This document shows, one piece after another, positions 1 through 9,286 of a DNA stretch of 64,000 nt. Each line of letters starts with the position of its first letter. The first letter of the stretch is position 1. The translations under genes were made by a program, and so were the position numbers. The notes beneath the pieces are model-generated. The model saw only the letters and a program-made list of their open reading frames with translations. It was not told the DNA's origin and ran no database searches. This DNA comes from Acidobacteriota bacterium. Its GTDB lineage: Bacteria > Acidobacteriota > Terriglobia > Bryobacterales > Bryobacteraceae. Location of the stretch: contig VFZU01000004.1 in assembly GCA_016870995.1 (NCBI GenBank), positions 1 through 64,000 on the forward strand, read 5' to 3'.

Positions 1-89
1 TCGCCCTGGCCAAACAAATCATCGCCGAGTTCGTCGACACCATGAACGCCAAGTACGATCCCCAACCAAAACCAACCGAAAAAAGCTAG
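1..89 (+). CDS. C-terminal tail of an unidentified protein (5' end outside window)
   Basis: An open frame runs from the window edge and ends at TAG 87-89, giving 28 residues that finish in a polar, proline- and lysine-rich tail. The visible part (ALAKQIIAEFVDTMNAKY) looks like a C-terminal amphipathic helix. The family cannot be recognised from so little sequence. It converges on the decayed amidohydrolase gene about 35 bases away. Confidence 0.5.
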   Translation, partial: ALAKQIIAEFVDTMNAKYDPQPKPTEKS

Positions 90-123
90 CAAACGAACCC
101 AAAACCCGAGGCCACCCGCAACC

Positions 124-1842
124 TCACCGCTCTTCGAAAACTGAATACTCGCAGGACTTGCTCACGCCGCCGCCCCGGGTGTCTCTACCGACAGAACACC
201 CGGCAAGGTATGCGATCCAACCCGATTCTTTGCGGTGCACGATCTTCCCATCGAGAATCGTCATCACCACATTCAGTTTGTCCAACTCTTTCGCTGGCAC
301 AGTAAACGGGTCCCGATCCAGTACAGCGATATCCGCAAGCTGTCCCACGGCCAGCCTGCCCTTGATCTTTTCCTCCCCGCTCGCATACGCGCCACCCGCT
401 GTGTAAGCGCGCAGCGCCTGAGTCAACGTCAGGCGTTGAGGACCCGGTCGATTCACCGCCTTCGAGATCAGAACTGCCGGATTCATTGGCACTTTAAATC
501 CTGTCCAATCACTAGCAAACGCCAAACGCGCGCCCGCCGCAACGAGACTCGCCCACGGCAAAGCCAATTGCCTCCGCTGTGCCCCAAGGATCTTTGGCCA
601 TTGCGCCAACTTGTCCGCATCCGCCTGCGTCGGCCTTACCACCGCCACGATCCCCGACTTCGCAAACCGCGGCAAGTCCGCCGTATCGATCACTCCAACA
701 TCTTCCACCCGATGCCGCGCGCCCTTGGTCTTGTTTTACAGCTTCGCTGCATCGTTCTGATCGAGGGTCACCCGCACTGCTTTGTCGCCGCCAGCATGCG
801 CCCTCACTTGCCATCCCGCCGCATCGGCTCGCTTCATCACCCATTCAAGATCTTTATCTTTGAAATTCACCGCTCCACCATGCGCCTCTCCCTCATACGG
901 AGCCAACATCGCCGCCGATTTTCCGTCAATCTTCCCATCCATGTCCAAACTAATTCCCCTCACTGCGAACATTGGCGACTGAGACTTCTTTCGCAGAGCT
1001 TCCAGCTTCGTCAGATCCGTCTTCGCGTCCACATCGATTGCGATCGAGGTCCGCAACAGCAGCCGCCTTTGCTCAAGCAGTGTGACAAACAACTCCAACT
1101 CTTCTTTATTGCGCACCGTTGGCTGAATACTGGTAATCCCCATTGAGGTGGCTTTCTTCATCCCCTCAACCAGTGCCCTCAGTTTCTCCTCCCGCGAAAG
1201 CTCCGGGACTTTCTGCCACATCATTCCGCTCGCCCCTTCCCGAAACAAGCCGGTTGGCCTTCCCCTTTCGTCTTTAATGATGTGCTCATTAGCAGCCTCT
1301 TTGCTACTGGACACACTCGCTAACTGTAGGGCCTTGGTATTCGCCCAGCCCGCCAGTCCTTCATATCCCGTCAGATACACAGGCCGGTCCCAAACCACCT
1401 CGTCGATAATCTCCCTGGTCGGCAATTGAAAATTCGGAAAGCACTTGTACTCCCAACCAAACCCAGAGATCCAGGCCCTTTCTGGATGGAGAGTCGCATA
1501 ATCCCGGATTGCCTTTTGCATTTCAGGGACGGAACAAATCCCGGTGAGATTCAGATAGTAAAGCCCCGGCGCCCCCGTCAAAAATCGCAAATCCGCATCG
1601 TTCAACCCCGGCATCGCGAACCGCCCCTTGAGCTCCACCACTCGCTTGGCTTTCATCTGCGACGCTGCGGGACCCACCGCGACAATCTTGTTCCCGCTTA
1701 TGGCCACTGCCGTGGTTCGACCGTCCCCGGTCCAGACTACTCCACCCCGCAATACGAGATCTGCCTCCTGCCCCATCATGGACAGCGCCAAATAGAAGGC
1801 CAGCAGCCTCAGTTTAGTTGTTGCCATAAACGATCTTCCCAT
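124..1842 (-). pseudogene. Decayed tandem copy of a YtcJ-like amidohydrolase
   Basis: This is a second copy of the adjacent amidohydrolase gene, similar along its whole length. The frame is interrupted by an in-frame TAA at about 733-735. The flanking residues align without any gap to the intact neighbour (AAMKGNQTKGARHR against AAKL-stop-NKTKGARHR), so this is a nonsense change and not a frameshift. Metal-site motifs are also gone: the HxH of NDAHTHF is now NDADLRF, and RIEHIEV is now VEDVGV. The C-terminus runs about 25 residues past the neighbour's stop. ATG 1827 gives a better signal peptide than the upstream start at 1842 and overlaps the neighbour's stop by 14 bases. A metal-dependent hydrolase activity is very unlikely. 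Confidence 0.85.
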
Positions 1843-3457
1843 CCATGATCGTCATCGCCACCTTTAACTGATGCAGGTCCTTCGCCGCCATCGCAAACGG
1901 GTTTTTGTCGAGCACCACAACATCCGCCAATTGGCCCACGGCCAACTTGCCCTTGATCTTTTCCTCGAAGCTCGCGTAAGCGCCACCATAGGTATAAAAC
2001 CGCAACGCCTGCTCAAGCGTCACTCGCTGCTCCGGCACCCATCCGCCTACCGGCTCGCCCTCCATCGTCATCCGATTCACCGCATTATGAATCCCTCGAA
2101 TCGGGTCCATCGCGATGCAAGCGGGCCAATCACTCGAGAACGTCACTGAAGCCCCGGTCGCAGCAATACTGGCCCACGGGAAAGCCAGCTTCTTGCGCTT
2201 GTCTCCCACCAGCTTTTCCCAAACCGCCACGGTCGCAGGGTATGCATGGATCGGCTGCATCACCGGCAACACCCCCAACTTTGCAAACCGGGGAACATCC
2301 TGTGGATCAATGACTTCGATGTGTTCAATCCGGTGCCGTGCCCCCTTGGTCTGATTCCCCTTCATGGCCGCCTCATACTCATTCAACGCCACGCGCACCG
2401 CTCGATCCCCGATTGCATGGGTGTAAACCTGCCAACCCGCCGCGTCTGCCTTTTGTACCGCCGCCGCATAATCCGCCTCGGGCAGATTCAACACCCCGGC
2501 CGTGGTCTCGCCCGTATACGCCTCCAGCATCGCCGCCGTCTTCGTCTCAATCACGCCATCCAGAAAGAACTTGATCGCTCGCACGGCCAGCATCGGCGAT
2601 TGATATTTCTTTCGCAGCAGGTCATACCGTTCAAAATCGATCTTCGCCCCGCCATCGAGCGCGAGCGAAGTCCTGACGGTCAACCGCCCCTGCGCGAGCA
2701 GGGCCGCATATAGCTCCACATCATCCTGCCCTCGCGACGCATTCTGAAGACTCGTGATCCCCATCGCCGCCGCCATCTTCAAACCCCGCGACAACGCCGC
2801 CAACTTCTCCTCCCGCGTCTCTTTGGGTACATGCTGTGAAACCAGTTGCATGGCTCCCTCTTTCAACACGCCCGTCGGGTTCCCAGCCGCGTCCTTCACG
2901 ATCTCCCCCGTTCGTGTCAGGGTCGCCGTTGCCAGCTCTGCAATCCGAACTGCCTTTGAATTCGCCCAGGCCGTATGCCCGTCGTAAGCAGTTAAGAACA
3001 CAGGCCGGTCTGCTACCACAGCGTCAATATCTTCGCGCGTCGGCAGCCGGTAGTTCGGAAAGCAAGTGTACTCCCACCCGCTCCCGGTAATCCAGGCCGC
3101 GTTTGGATGCGTCGTCGCATAATCCCGAATCGTCTTCTGAATCGCGGGCAGCGTGCAGATCCCCGTCAGATCAATCCGCTCAAGCCCCATCGACCCCTCA
3201 AGAAAGTGCGTATGCGCGTCATTAAACCCCGGCATCGCAAACCGCCCTTTCAAATCAACAACCCGCCTCGCCTTCATCCGCCCCGCCGCCTCGCCCACCG
3301 CGACAATCTTATTTCCTCGCACCGCCACAGCCGTCGACTTACCTTCCCCAGTCCAAACCACACCACCCCGCAACACGAGGTCCGCCTCCTGCCCCACAAA
3401 TGGGAGCGCCACAAACAAAGCCAACGATAGCCGCTTCATAGCGCTAAAGCGTAGCAA
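1814..3457 (-). CDS. Secreted YtcJ-like metal-dependent amidohydrolase
   Basis: The predicted protein has up to 547 residues. It carries the amidohydrolase layout of the YtcJ/N-substituted formamide deformylase type: an N-terminal beta-sandwich strand (ADLVLRGGVVWTG), the metal-binding HxH at H82-T-H84, THAIGDRAV, RHRIEHIEV, FSSDWP, and the closing sandwich strand DGKIV. A hydrophobic leader follows MKRL, so the enzyme is probably exported. ATG 3439 (MKRLSLAL) is an equally good start. It is the intact member of a tandem pair and lies divergent from gatB. The substrate cannot be deduced; family members hydrolyse cyclic or N-acyl amides. Confidence 0.85.
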   Translation of the reverse strand: MLRFSAMKRLSLALFVALPFVGQEADLVLRGGVVWTGEGKSTAVAVRGNKIVAVGEAAGRMKARRVVDLKGRFAMPGFNDAHTHFLEGSMGLERIDLTGICTLPAIQKTIRDYATTHPNAAWITGSGWEYTCFPNYRLPTREDIDAVVADRPVFLTAYDGHTAWANSKAVRIAELATATLTRTGEIVKDAAGNPTGVLKEGAMQLVSQHVPKETREEKLAALSRGLKMAAAMGITSLQNASRGQDDVELYAALLAQGRLTVRTSLALDGGAKIDFERYDLLRKKYQSPMLAVRAIKFFLDGVIETKTAAMLEAYTGETTAGVLNLPEADYAAAVQKADAAGWQVYTHAIGDRAVRVALNEYEAAMKGNQTKGARHRIEHIEVIDPQDVPRFAKLGVLPVMQPIHAYPATVAVWEKLVGDKRKKLAFPWASIAATGASVTFSSDWPACIAMDPIRGIHNAVNRMTMEGEPVGGWVPEQRVTLEQALRFYTYGGAYASFEEKIKGKLAVGQLADVVVLDKNPFAMAAKDLHQLKVAMTIMDGKIVYGNN

Positions 3458-3486
3458 AATACACCCCTTATGCCAAAATAAAAAAT

Positions 3487-4968
3487 ATGCCCACCGCTGA
3501 AGCGGCGCTCGCTACGCCCGAACAGGTCGCCACATACGAACCTGTCATTGGCCTCGAAGTGCACTGCCAACTCGCCACCAACACCAAGATTTTTTGCGGC
3601 TGCCCCACCAGCTTTGGCGAGAATCCCAACTCCAATACCTGTCCCGTATGTCTCGGTCTCCCCGGCGCACTGCCCGTTCTCAGCCGCCACGCTCTTGAGC
3701 TGGCCATCGAAGGCTCTCTCGCCCTGCATTGCGAGATCAACGCAAAGTCCGTCTTCGCCCGCAAGAACTACTTCTATCCCGACCTCCCCAAGGGCTATCA
3801 AATCTCTCAATACGATCAGCCTCTTGCCGAGCACGGTCACGTCGACATCAATGTCGAAGGCACCCACAAGCGTGTCGGCGTCACCCGCGTCCACATGGAG
3901 GACGACGCCGGCAAGAGCTCTCATGACGGCTTCAAGGACAGCGAGAAGTACAGCTACGTCGATCTCAACCGTGCCGGCACGCCTCTGATCGAAATCGTCT
4001 CCGAGCCCGACATGCGCAGCGCCGACGAAGCCTACGCTTACCTCACCGAGATCAAACAGGCCATGCAGTTCATCGAGGTTTCGGCCTGTGACATGGAGAA
4101 AGGCCAGCTCCGCTGCGACGCCAACGTCAGCGTCCGCCTCAAGGGTGCCGAACAGTTTGGCACCAAGGTCGAGATCAAAAACCTCAACAGCTTCCGTCAC
4201 GTCAAGCTAGGCATCGAGTACGAGATCCTCCGCCAGATCGGCCTGCTCGAATCCGGCCAGCGCGTCCGTCAGCAAACCCGCCTCTTCAACCCCGATTCTG
4301 GCGAAACCACGCTGATGCGCGACAAAGAGGAAGCCGCCGATTACCGCTACTTCCCCGAGCCCGACTTGCTCCCCGTTATCGTCACCGAAGAGTGGAAGAA
4401 CGAGATCCATTCGAAGATGGCCGAGCTGCCCTCTCCCCGCCGCGCCCGTTTCATCAATGAATATGGCCTGCGCGAATACGATGCTCAGGTCCTCACGCTC
4501 ACCCGCCCCATGGCTGACTACTATGAGCGCGCCGCCAAGGCCTCGCCCGATCCTAAAATCACCGCCAACTGGGTCATGGGTGAACTCGTCGGTCTCCTCA
4601 ACGCCGCCGGTAAATCCATCGAAGAATCGCCCATCCCCGCTGAGCACATCGGCGAACTCGTCGGCCTCATCCAGTCTGGAGAACTGTCCGGTAAGCTCGC
4701 CAAAGAGATCTTCCCCAAGATGTTCTCCGACGGGCTCGGCCCCAAGGCCATCATGGATCGCGATGGCCTCAAGCAAATTTCCGACACCGGCGCACTCGAC
4801 AAGATCATCGAAGAAGTGTTGGCAGCCAACCCCAAAGAAGTCGAGCAATACAAGGCGGGCAAAGTCGCCCTCCTCGGCTTCCTGGTGGGACAGGTAATGA
4901 AGGCCAGTAAAGGCCAGGCCAATCCTGGCGCCGTCAACGGCATCCTTAAGGCAAAACTCGAATCGTGA
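3487..4968 (+). CDS. gatB: Asp/Glu-tRNA amidotransferase subunit B
   Basis: The 493-residue product has the normal length for GatB, which with GatA and GatC converts misacylated Glu-tRNA(Gln) or Asp-tRNA(Asn) to the amide form. Visible signatures are YEPVIGLEVHCQL, a zinc-type cysteine set (FCGCP then TCPVC), GLPGALPVLS, NFYPDLPKGYQ-like residues near 93-104, and the GatB/YqeY helical tail with an ANPKEVEQYKAGK stretch near the end. gatA and gatC are not in the window. The stop overlaps the GTG start of the next gene, suggesting translational coupling. Confidence 0.97.
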   Translation: MPTAEAALATPEQVATYEPVIGLEVHCQLATNTKIFCGCPTSFGENPNSNTCPVCLGLPGALPVLSRHALELAIEGSLALHCEINAKSVFARKNYFYPDLPKGYQISQYDQPLAEHGHVDINVEGTHKRVGVTRVHMEDDAGKSSHDGFKDSEKYSYVDLNRAGTPLIEIVSEPDMRSADEAYAYLTEIKQAMQFIEVSACDMEKGQLRCDANVSVRLKGAEQFGTKVEIKNLNSFRHVKLGIEYEILRQIGLLESGQRVRQQTRLFNPDSGETTLMRDKEEAADYRYFPEPDLLPVIVTEEWKNEIHSKMAELPSPRRARFINEYGLREYDAQVLTLTRPMADYYERAAKASPDPKITANWVMGELVGLLNAAGKSIEESPIPAEHIGELVGLIQSGELSGKLAKEIFPKMFSDGLGPKAIMDRDGLKQISDTGALDKIIEEVLAANPKEVEQYKAGKVALLGFLVGQVMKASKGQANPGAVNGILKAKLES

Positions 4969-6077
4969 TCCGTCTTCTGTTTCTTGCGGCAATCGCATGG
5001 GTAGCTGTGGCTCAAACCACGCCGCTTCCCATGCGCTTCGCCAACCTCCCCGCCTGCGCGGGGCCAAGCGCCACCCCACGTCCCGCACCGGACAAGGATG
5101 GCAACTTCCACCTCATGCGCATCCAGGATCCCGCCGGTGGCGGCATCGACATCTGGTGCGTCAAAGAAGCTTCCGGCTACAACTATCAATACCGGCTCTT
5201 CGGCCCAGGTGGCACGTCCATTCGTCTTGATCGTTGCCAGATCTCAGACGGCATCAATTCCGCCGGTGTCGACCACGAAGGCCCAGTCGCCGAAGCTCCA
5301 CTTCCTAACGGTGGCCAATGGCTCCGCACCGCTGGCCGCCTCGTCAAGTTCCAGCATCACAACTGGGATTCGCGCCGCGGGCATCATGCCATCTACGACT
5401 TCCGCCGGCAGTACCTAACCACATACTCCTCCATCGCCATGCAGGATGCCGCTGGCCGCTGGGTGCGTGCCTTCGACGCGATCTACGGCTACCCACTCAA
5501 CGCGATTCCTCAGTCCGACCCCATCGCCGCTCTCGGCAAGACTCCTCCCGATCGCACTTTCGATCCCAACCGTGTCGGCTGCATCACTGCCCTGGCTGAC
5601 GAGGGGATGCGCATCCATGAAGAAGAGGTCGGTGCTTTTGTCGCCCCGCAACAAGCCGGCAAGCTCACCATCGCCTGGCCTGAAAGCTCACCCATCGAGA
5701 GCGTCAATTTCGATGCGGCCCGCCGTGAGCTCCACGTTAAGTTCTTGCCCAACACCCGCAAGGCCATCGTCTCGATTGCCATCCCCCGCACCATGCTTGG
5801 CCTCGGGAAAGAGCTTTCCCACGTCCGTCTCGACAATCGCTTCATCGAGAGCAACGAAACCACTACCGAGACGCACAAGTCGATCCGCTTCCGCATCGAC
5901 GAACCCGTCAAAGAGGCCCTCATCAATGAGTCTCAGGGCTTCCCCTTCTTCGCGGTCACCGGCATTGCCCTGCTGGGTGCAGTCCTCTTTGGCGGCATCA
6001 TCGGCATTCTCTTCCGCCGCAAGCTGCCTGCAGTCCCCGAAGACCCGCTGGACCCGCGCGACGCCACCCTCCGCTAA
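4965..6077 (+). CDS. Secreted, C-terminally membrane-anchored protein of unknown function
   Basis: The 370-residue protein starts at GTG 4965, overlapping the gatB stop by 4 bases. It has a clean signal peptide (MIRLLFLAAIAWVAVAQ) and a single hydrophobic segment close to the C-terminus (about 325-347, ending before FRRK). The bulk is therefore predicted to lie outside the cytoplasm with a short cytoplasmic tail. I recognise no enzymatic motif or family in the body. Confidence 0.75.
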   Translation: MIRLLFLAAIAWVAVAQTTPLPMRFANLPACAGPSATPRPAPDKDGNFHLMRIQDPAGGGIDIWCVKEASGYNYQYRLFGPGGTSIRLDRCQISDGINSAGVDHEGPVAEAPLPNGGQWLRTAGRLVKFQHHNWDSRRGHHAIYDFRRQYLTTYSSIAMQDAAGRWVRAFDAIYGYPLNAIPQSDPIAALGKTPPDRTFDPNRVGCITALADEGMRIHEEEVGAFVAPQQAGKLTIAWPESSPIESVNFDAARRELHVKFLPNTRKAIVSIAIPRTMLGLGKELSHVRLDNRFIESNETTTETHKSIRFRIDEPVKEALINESQGFPFFAVTGIALLGAVLFGGIIGILFRRKLPAVPEDPLDPRDATLR

Positions 6078-6087
6078 GCTAACTTGC

Positions 6088-6726
6088 ATGCGCATACTTC
6101 TCCTCAGCAGCTTGCTCCTCACAGGCTGCTCCTCAATCTATTACGAGGCCATGGAGAAGATCGGCAAAGAGAAACGTGACATCCTCGTCCAGCGAATCGT
6201 CGATGGCAAAAAGGATCAAGAGGAAGCCAAGAAGCAGCTTAAAACTACACTTGAAGCCTTCCAGGCTCTCACCGGCTTCAACGGCGGAGACCTCGAGAAA
6301 ACCTACAAGAAGCTGAACGGCGAATTCACCGAAGCCGAAAAGCGCTCTCAGGCCCTTTCAGACCGCATTGCAAGCATCGACAAAGTCGCCAAGGACCTCT
6401 TTGAAGAATGGGATAAAGAGGCCGGTGCAATGAAAGATAAATCCCTTCGCACCCGGAGTCTCCAAATGCTGCGAGAAACACGTACACGCCACCAGCAATA
6501 CCTCAAGCGCATGCAGCAAACAGAACGCAAAATCAAGCCAGTCCTCGACGGCTTTCGCGATCAGGTGCTCTTTCTCAAACACAACCTGAACGCTCGTGCC
6601 AGCGGTTCCCTCAAATCGACCGCCGCAAAGCTGGACGGCGAAGTCGGTACACTCATCAAAGACATCGAAGGGTCCATGCTCGAAGCCGATTCCTTCATCT
6701 CCACTCTCACTGCCCAACAGAGTTAA
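6088..6726 (+). CDS. DUF2959-family lipoprotein
   Basis: The 212-residue protein begins with a lipoprotein signal (MRILLLSSLLLTGCSS), so Cys13 should be lipidated. The rest is highly charged and almost entirely helical or coiled coil, matching my recollection of the DUF2959 family (YYEAMEKIGKEKRDILVQRI near the start, PVLDGFRDQVLFLKHNLNA near the end). The function of this family is unknown. ATG 6088 is preferred because it provides the lipobox. It lies 10 bases after the previous gene and 5 bases before the sulfatase. Confidence 0.85.
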   Translation: MRILLLSSLLLTGCSSIYYEAMEKIGKEKRDILVQRIVDGKKDQEEAKKQLKTTLEAFQALTGFNGGDLEKTYKKLNGEFTEAEKRSQALSDRIASIDKVAKDLFEEWDKEAGAMKDKSLRTRSLQMLRETRTRHQQYLKRMQQTERKIKPVLDGFRDQVLFLKHNLNARASGSLKSTAAKLDGEVGTLIKDIEGSMLEADSFISTLTAQQS

Positions 6727-6731
6727 CCCAC

Positions 6732-8039
6732 ATGCTCCGCCGCCACTTCCTTGCCACCGCCCTCGCCGCGCAACAACCCCCGCGCCGCAAGCCCAATATC
6801 GTCATTCTCTTCGCCGACGACCTCGGCTATGGCGAGCTCGGCTTCCAGGGCAACATAGAATTTCCAACGCCGCATCTCGATTCGATCGCCAATCGCGGCG
6901 TTCGATTCACCCAGGGCTACGTCAGTGCCCCCTTCTGTTGTCCTTCCCGCGCCGGCCTCATGACCGGCCGCTACCAAACCCGCTACGGCCATGAGCTCAA
7001 CGTCATCGGGAAACGCAATCTCGATCCCACCATTGGCCTCCCGCTCACCGAGCGAACCGTGGCCAATCACCTCAAGGACGCGGGCTATCGCACGAGCCTC
7101 GTCGGCAAGTGGCACCTGGGCGGCGTCGACAAATTCCACCCGCAAAGCCGCGGCTTCGATGAGTTCTACGGTTTCCTCCACGAGGGCCACTTCTACTACC
7201 CGCCCCCCTACCGCGGCGCGCTCACCCGCCTGCGCACCAACGAACCACCCTACGACGATGACAATCCGATCCTGCGTGGCAAAGATCCCGTCGAAGAGAA
7301 GGCCTATCTCACCGATGCCCTGGCCCGCGAGGCCACCAGCTTCATCGATCGCAATCGCGAGCAACCCTTCTTCCTCTACCTCGCCTTTAATGCCATCCAC
7401 AGTCCAATGCAGGCACCTGTCTCCATGCTGGGTGAGTTCGAAAACCTCAAAGGTGAACAGCGCCGCCTCTTCGCCGCCATGACCCGCTCCATGGACAACG
7501 CCACCGGCCAGGTTCTCAACGCACTCAAACGCCACAACCTCGAACAAGACACGCTTGTCTTCTTCTTAAGCGACAACGGTGGCCCCACCGCCGAACTCAC
7601 TTCCTCGAACAAACCCCTCCGAGGCGGCAAAGGCCAACTCTACGAAGGCGGCATCCGAGTTCCCTTTGCCATGCAATGGGCGGGCAAGGTCGCCCCCGCC
7701 GTCAACCACCAACCTGCCAGCTCCCTCGATATTCTTCCCACAGCACTCGCCGCTGCTGGCCTCAGCGCACCCAAGAATCTCGACGGCATCAACCTACTCG
7801 ACTCTCAAGCCCAAGCAAAGCGCGACACCATGTTCTGGCGCTACGGCCCAAATCTCGCTCTCCGCAAAGGGAGCCATAAGATCGTTCTGCAGCGCCCTGC
7901 CGACTACCAGGTCTTTGATCTCGACAAAGACCCCGGTGAGTCGACTGATCTCTCCGCTTCTCAACCCGCACTCAAATCGAGCCTCCTTGCCGAGCTCAAC
8001 ACTGTCAATCGACAGATGGCCCCACCCCTATGGACCTGA
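6732..8039 (+). CDS. Arylsulfatase-family hydrolase (sulfatase 1)
   Basis: The 435-residue sulfatase has PNIVILFADDLGYGELGF (metal-binding aspartates at 29-30). Its sulfatase signature CCPSRAGLMTGR has C69 as the residue to be oxidised to formylglycine. VGKWHLGG and FFLSDNGGP follow as the other conserved active-site blocks. The leader is short (MLRRHFLATALAAQQ), an arginine-containing export signal. The stop overlaps the next gene by 10 bases. Members cleave sulfate esters from carbohydrates or aryl substrates; the specificity is not readable here. No formylglycine-generating enzyme gene is in the window. Confidence 0.93.
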   Translation: MLRRHFLATALAAQQPPRRKPNIVILFADDLGYGELGFQGNIEFPTPHLDSIANRGVRFTQGYVSAPFCCPSRAGLMTGRYQTRYGHELNVIGKRNLDPTIGLPLTERTVANHLKDAGYRTSLVGKWHLGGVDKFHPQSRGFDEFYGFLHEGHFYYPPPYRGALTRLRTNEPPYDDDNPILRGKDPVEEKAYLTDALAREATSFIDRNREQPFFLYLAFNAIHSPMQAPVSMLGEFENLKGEQRRLFAAMTRSMDNATGQVLNALKRHNLEQDTLVFFLSDNGGPTAELTSSNKPLRGGKGQLYEGGIRVPFAMQWAGKVAPAVNHQPASSLDILPTALAAAGLSAPKNLDGINLLDSQAQAKRDTMFWRYGPNLALRKGSHKIVLQRPADYQVFDLDKDPGESTDLSASQPALKSSLLAELNTVNRQMAPPLWT

Positions 8040-8638
8040 TCCTCTTCCTCCTCCTTTCCGCCCAGGACAATCCCGCCCCTGGGCTGCCCCGAGTACTTCT
8101 TATCGGCGACTCCATTTCGATGGGCTACGAGATCCCAGTCCGCAAGCTGCTTGAAGGCAAAGCGGAAGTCCACCGCATCCCCGCCAATGGCGGCACCTCG
8201 GCCAACGGTGTGTTCATGGCCGAGTCCTGGCTTGGAAAAGAAAAATGGGATGTCATCCATTTCAACTTTGGCTTGCACGACTTGAAGCGCCTCGACGATG
8301 GCGAACCGCAGGTTCCACTGGAAGCCTACAAACGGTACCTCCGCCTCTTCACCGAGCGCCTCAAGCGAACCAAGGCCACACTGATCTTCGCCACCACAAC
8401 TCCGGTTCCCGAAGGCAAAGTCAGTCCCCCAAGGCAACCCGCCGACGTAGTCCTCTACAACGAAGCAGCGGTCAAAATCATGCAAGCCGAAGGCGTCTCA
8501 ATCAACGACCTCTTCGGCTTTGCCCAGCCTCGTCTCGCTAACATCCAGCGACCAGTCAACGTCCACTTTATCGACGAAGGATCCGAGCAGCTAGGTATAC
8601 AAGTCGCTAACGCGATCCTGCAATCGCTTACGAAATAA
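8030..8638 (+). CDS. SGNH/GDSL-type hydrolase
   Basis: This 202-residue protein overlaps the sulfatase gene by 10 bases and is probably co-translated with it. The nucleophile block is VLLIGDSISMGYE (S28). An oxyanion glycine block (NGGTSANG) and HFNFGLHD (in place of the usual GxND) follow. A C-terminal HFIDEGSEQLG carries the catalytic Asp and possible His. A weak hydrophobic leader suggests export. The pairing suggests removal of both sulfate and acyl or acetyl groups from the same polysaccharide, which is an inference. Confidence 0.8.
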   Translation: MDLILFLLLSAQDNPAPGLPRVLLIGDSISMGYEIPVRKLLEGKAEVHRIPANGGTSANGVFMAESWLGKEKWDVIHFNFGLHDLKRLDDGEPQVPLEAYKRYLRLFTERLKRTKATLIFATTTPVPEGKVSPPRQPADVVLYNEAAVKIMQAEGVSINDLFGFAQPRLANIQRPVNVHFIDEGSEQLGIQVANAILQSLTK

Positions 8639-8681
8639 GCCACGTTTGCTAAGATACGCACTGGTCCATACTCAGATTTTC

Positions 8682-9029
8682 ATGCCATTTGAACAACAGC
8701 GAATCGATCACGAAAGCGGCGTAGTTATCCTCGCCCTCAAGGGAACTTTGACCATGGGCAATCAGCTCATGTCTCTCGAATGGGTAGTCGAAGAGTTGCT
8801 CAAAGCCGAAAAGCTAAAGATTATCCTTGACCTGACAGAGATCAGCTACCTCGATAGCGCCGCAATCGGCGTAGTCATCAACTGCAACGGCAAGGTCAGC
8901 GCCGCCGACGGCAAGCTGCGCTTCGCCAATCCATCGGACCGGGTCGTAAGCATCTTCAAGCTAGCCCGCATCTATGATTTCCTCTCCCCGGATGCCACGG
9001 TGGATGCTGCCTTGCAACAACTCCAATGA
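8682..9029 (+). CDS. STAS-domain anti-sigma factor antagonist
   Basis: The 115-residue protein is a complete STAS domain of the SpoIIAA/RsbV type. LDLTEISYLDSAAIGVVI places the phosphorylatable serine at about S59 in the canonical DSxxxG position. Such proteins bind unphosphorylated switch kinases or anti-sigma factors. ATG 8682 (MPFEQQRID) is chosen over an upstream start because the STAS fold begins right there. It overlaps the next gene by 4 bases (ATGA). No cognate kinase is in the window. Confidence 0.88.
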   Translation: MPFEQQRIDHESGVVILALKGTLTMGNQLMSLEWVVEELLKAEKLKIILDLTEISYLDSAAIGVVINCNGKVSAADGKLRFANPSDRVVSIFKLARIYDFLSPDATVDAALQQLQ

Positions 9030-9286
9030 GTGCCCACCCCTCGTTGAGTGGAATTTTAGAGCCTCTCGGAAACTGCCTGGATGCTGAATCTGCCCGCCGT
9101 GTGCTGGCACTCAAGACAGATCCCGCCATCTCTGAGCGCGTAGCCGAACTTGCCCTTCAGGCGAATGAGGGCACCATTTCTGCCGCCGATCAGGCCGAAT
9201 ATGAATCCATCATCAACGCGATGGATTTCATCTCGATCCTCAAGCTCAAGGCGCGCCGTCGCCTCAACCTCACCGCATCCGCCTGA
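9026..9286 (+). CDS. Small helical protein paired with HNH nuclease
   Basis: The 86-residue acidic, helix-rich protein is held between its neighbours by overlaps of 4 bases upstream and 1 base downstream (TGATG). The stretch RVAELALQANEGTISAADQAEYES followed by ILKLKARRRL resembles, from memory, the small proteins found directly before HNH nuclease genes in cyanobacteria and planctomycetes. Function is unknown. It could be a partner or inhibitor of the nuclease. Confidence 0.7.
   Translation: MSAHPSLSGILEPLGNCLDAESARRVLALKTDPAISERVAELALQANEGTISAADQAEYESIINAMDFISILKLKARRRLNLTASA

Noticed and set aside
5446-6087. Upstream in-frame extension of the DUF2959 lipoprotein
   Set aside because: The extension is a shadow of the preceding gene in another frame (serine/proline-rich), and the lipobox requires the start at 6088.
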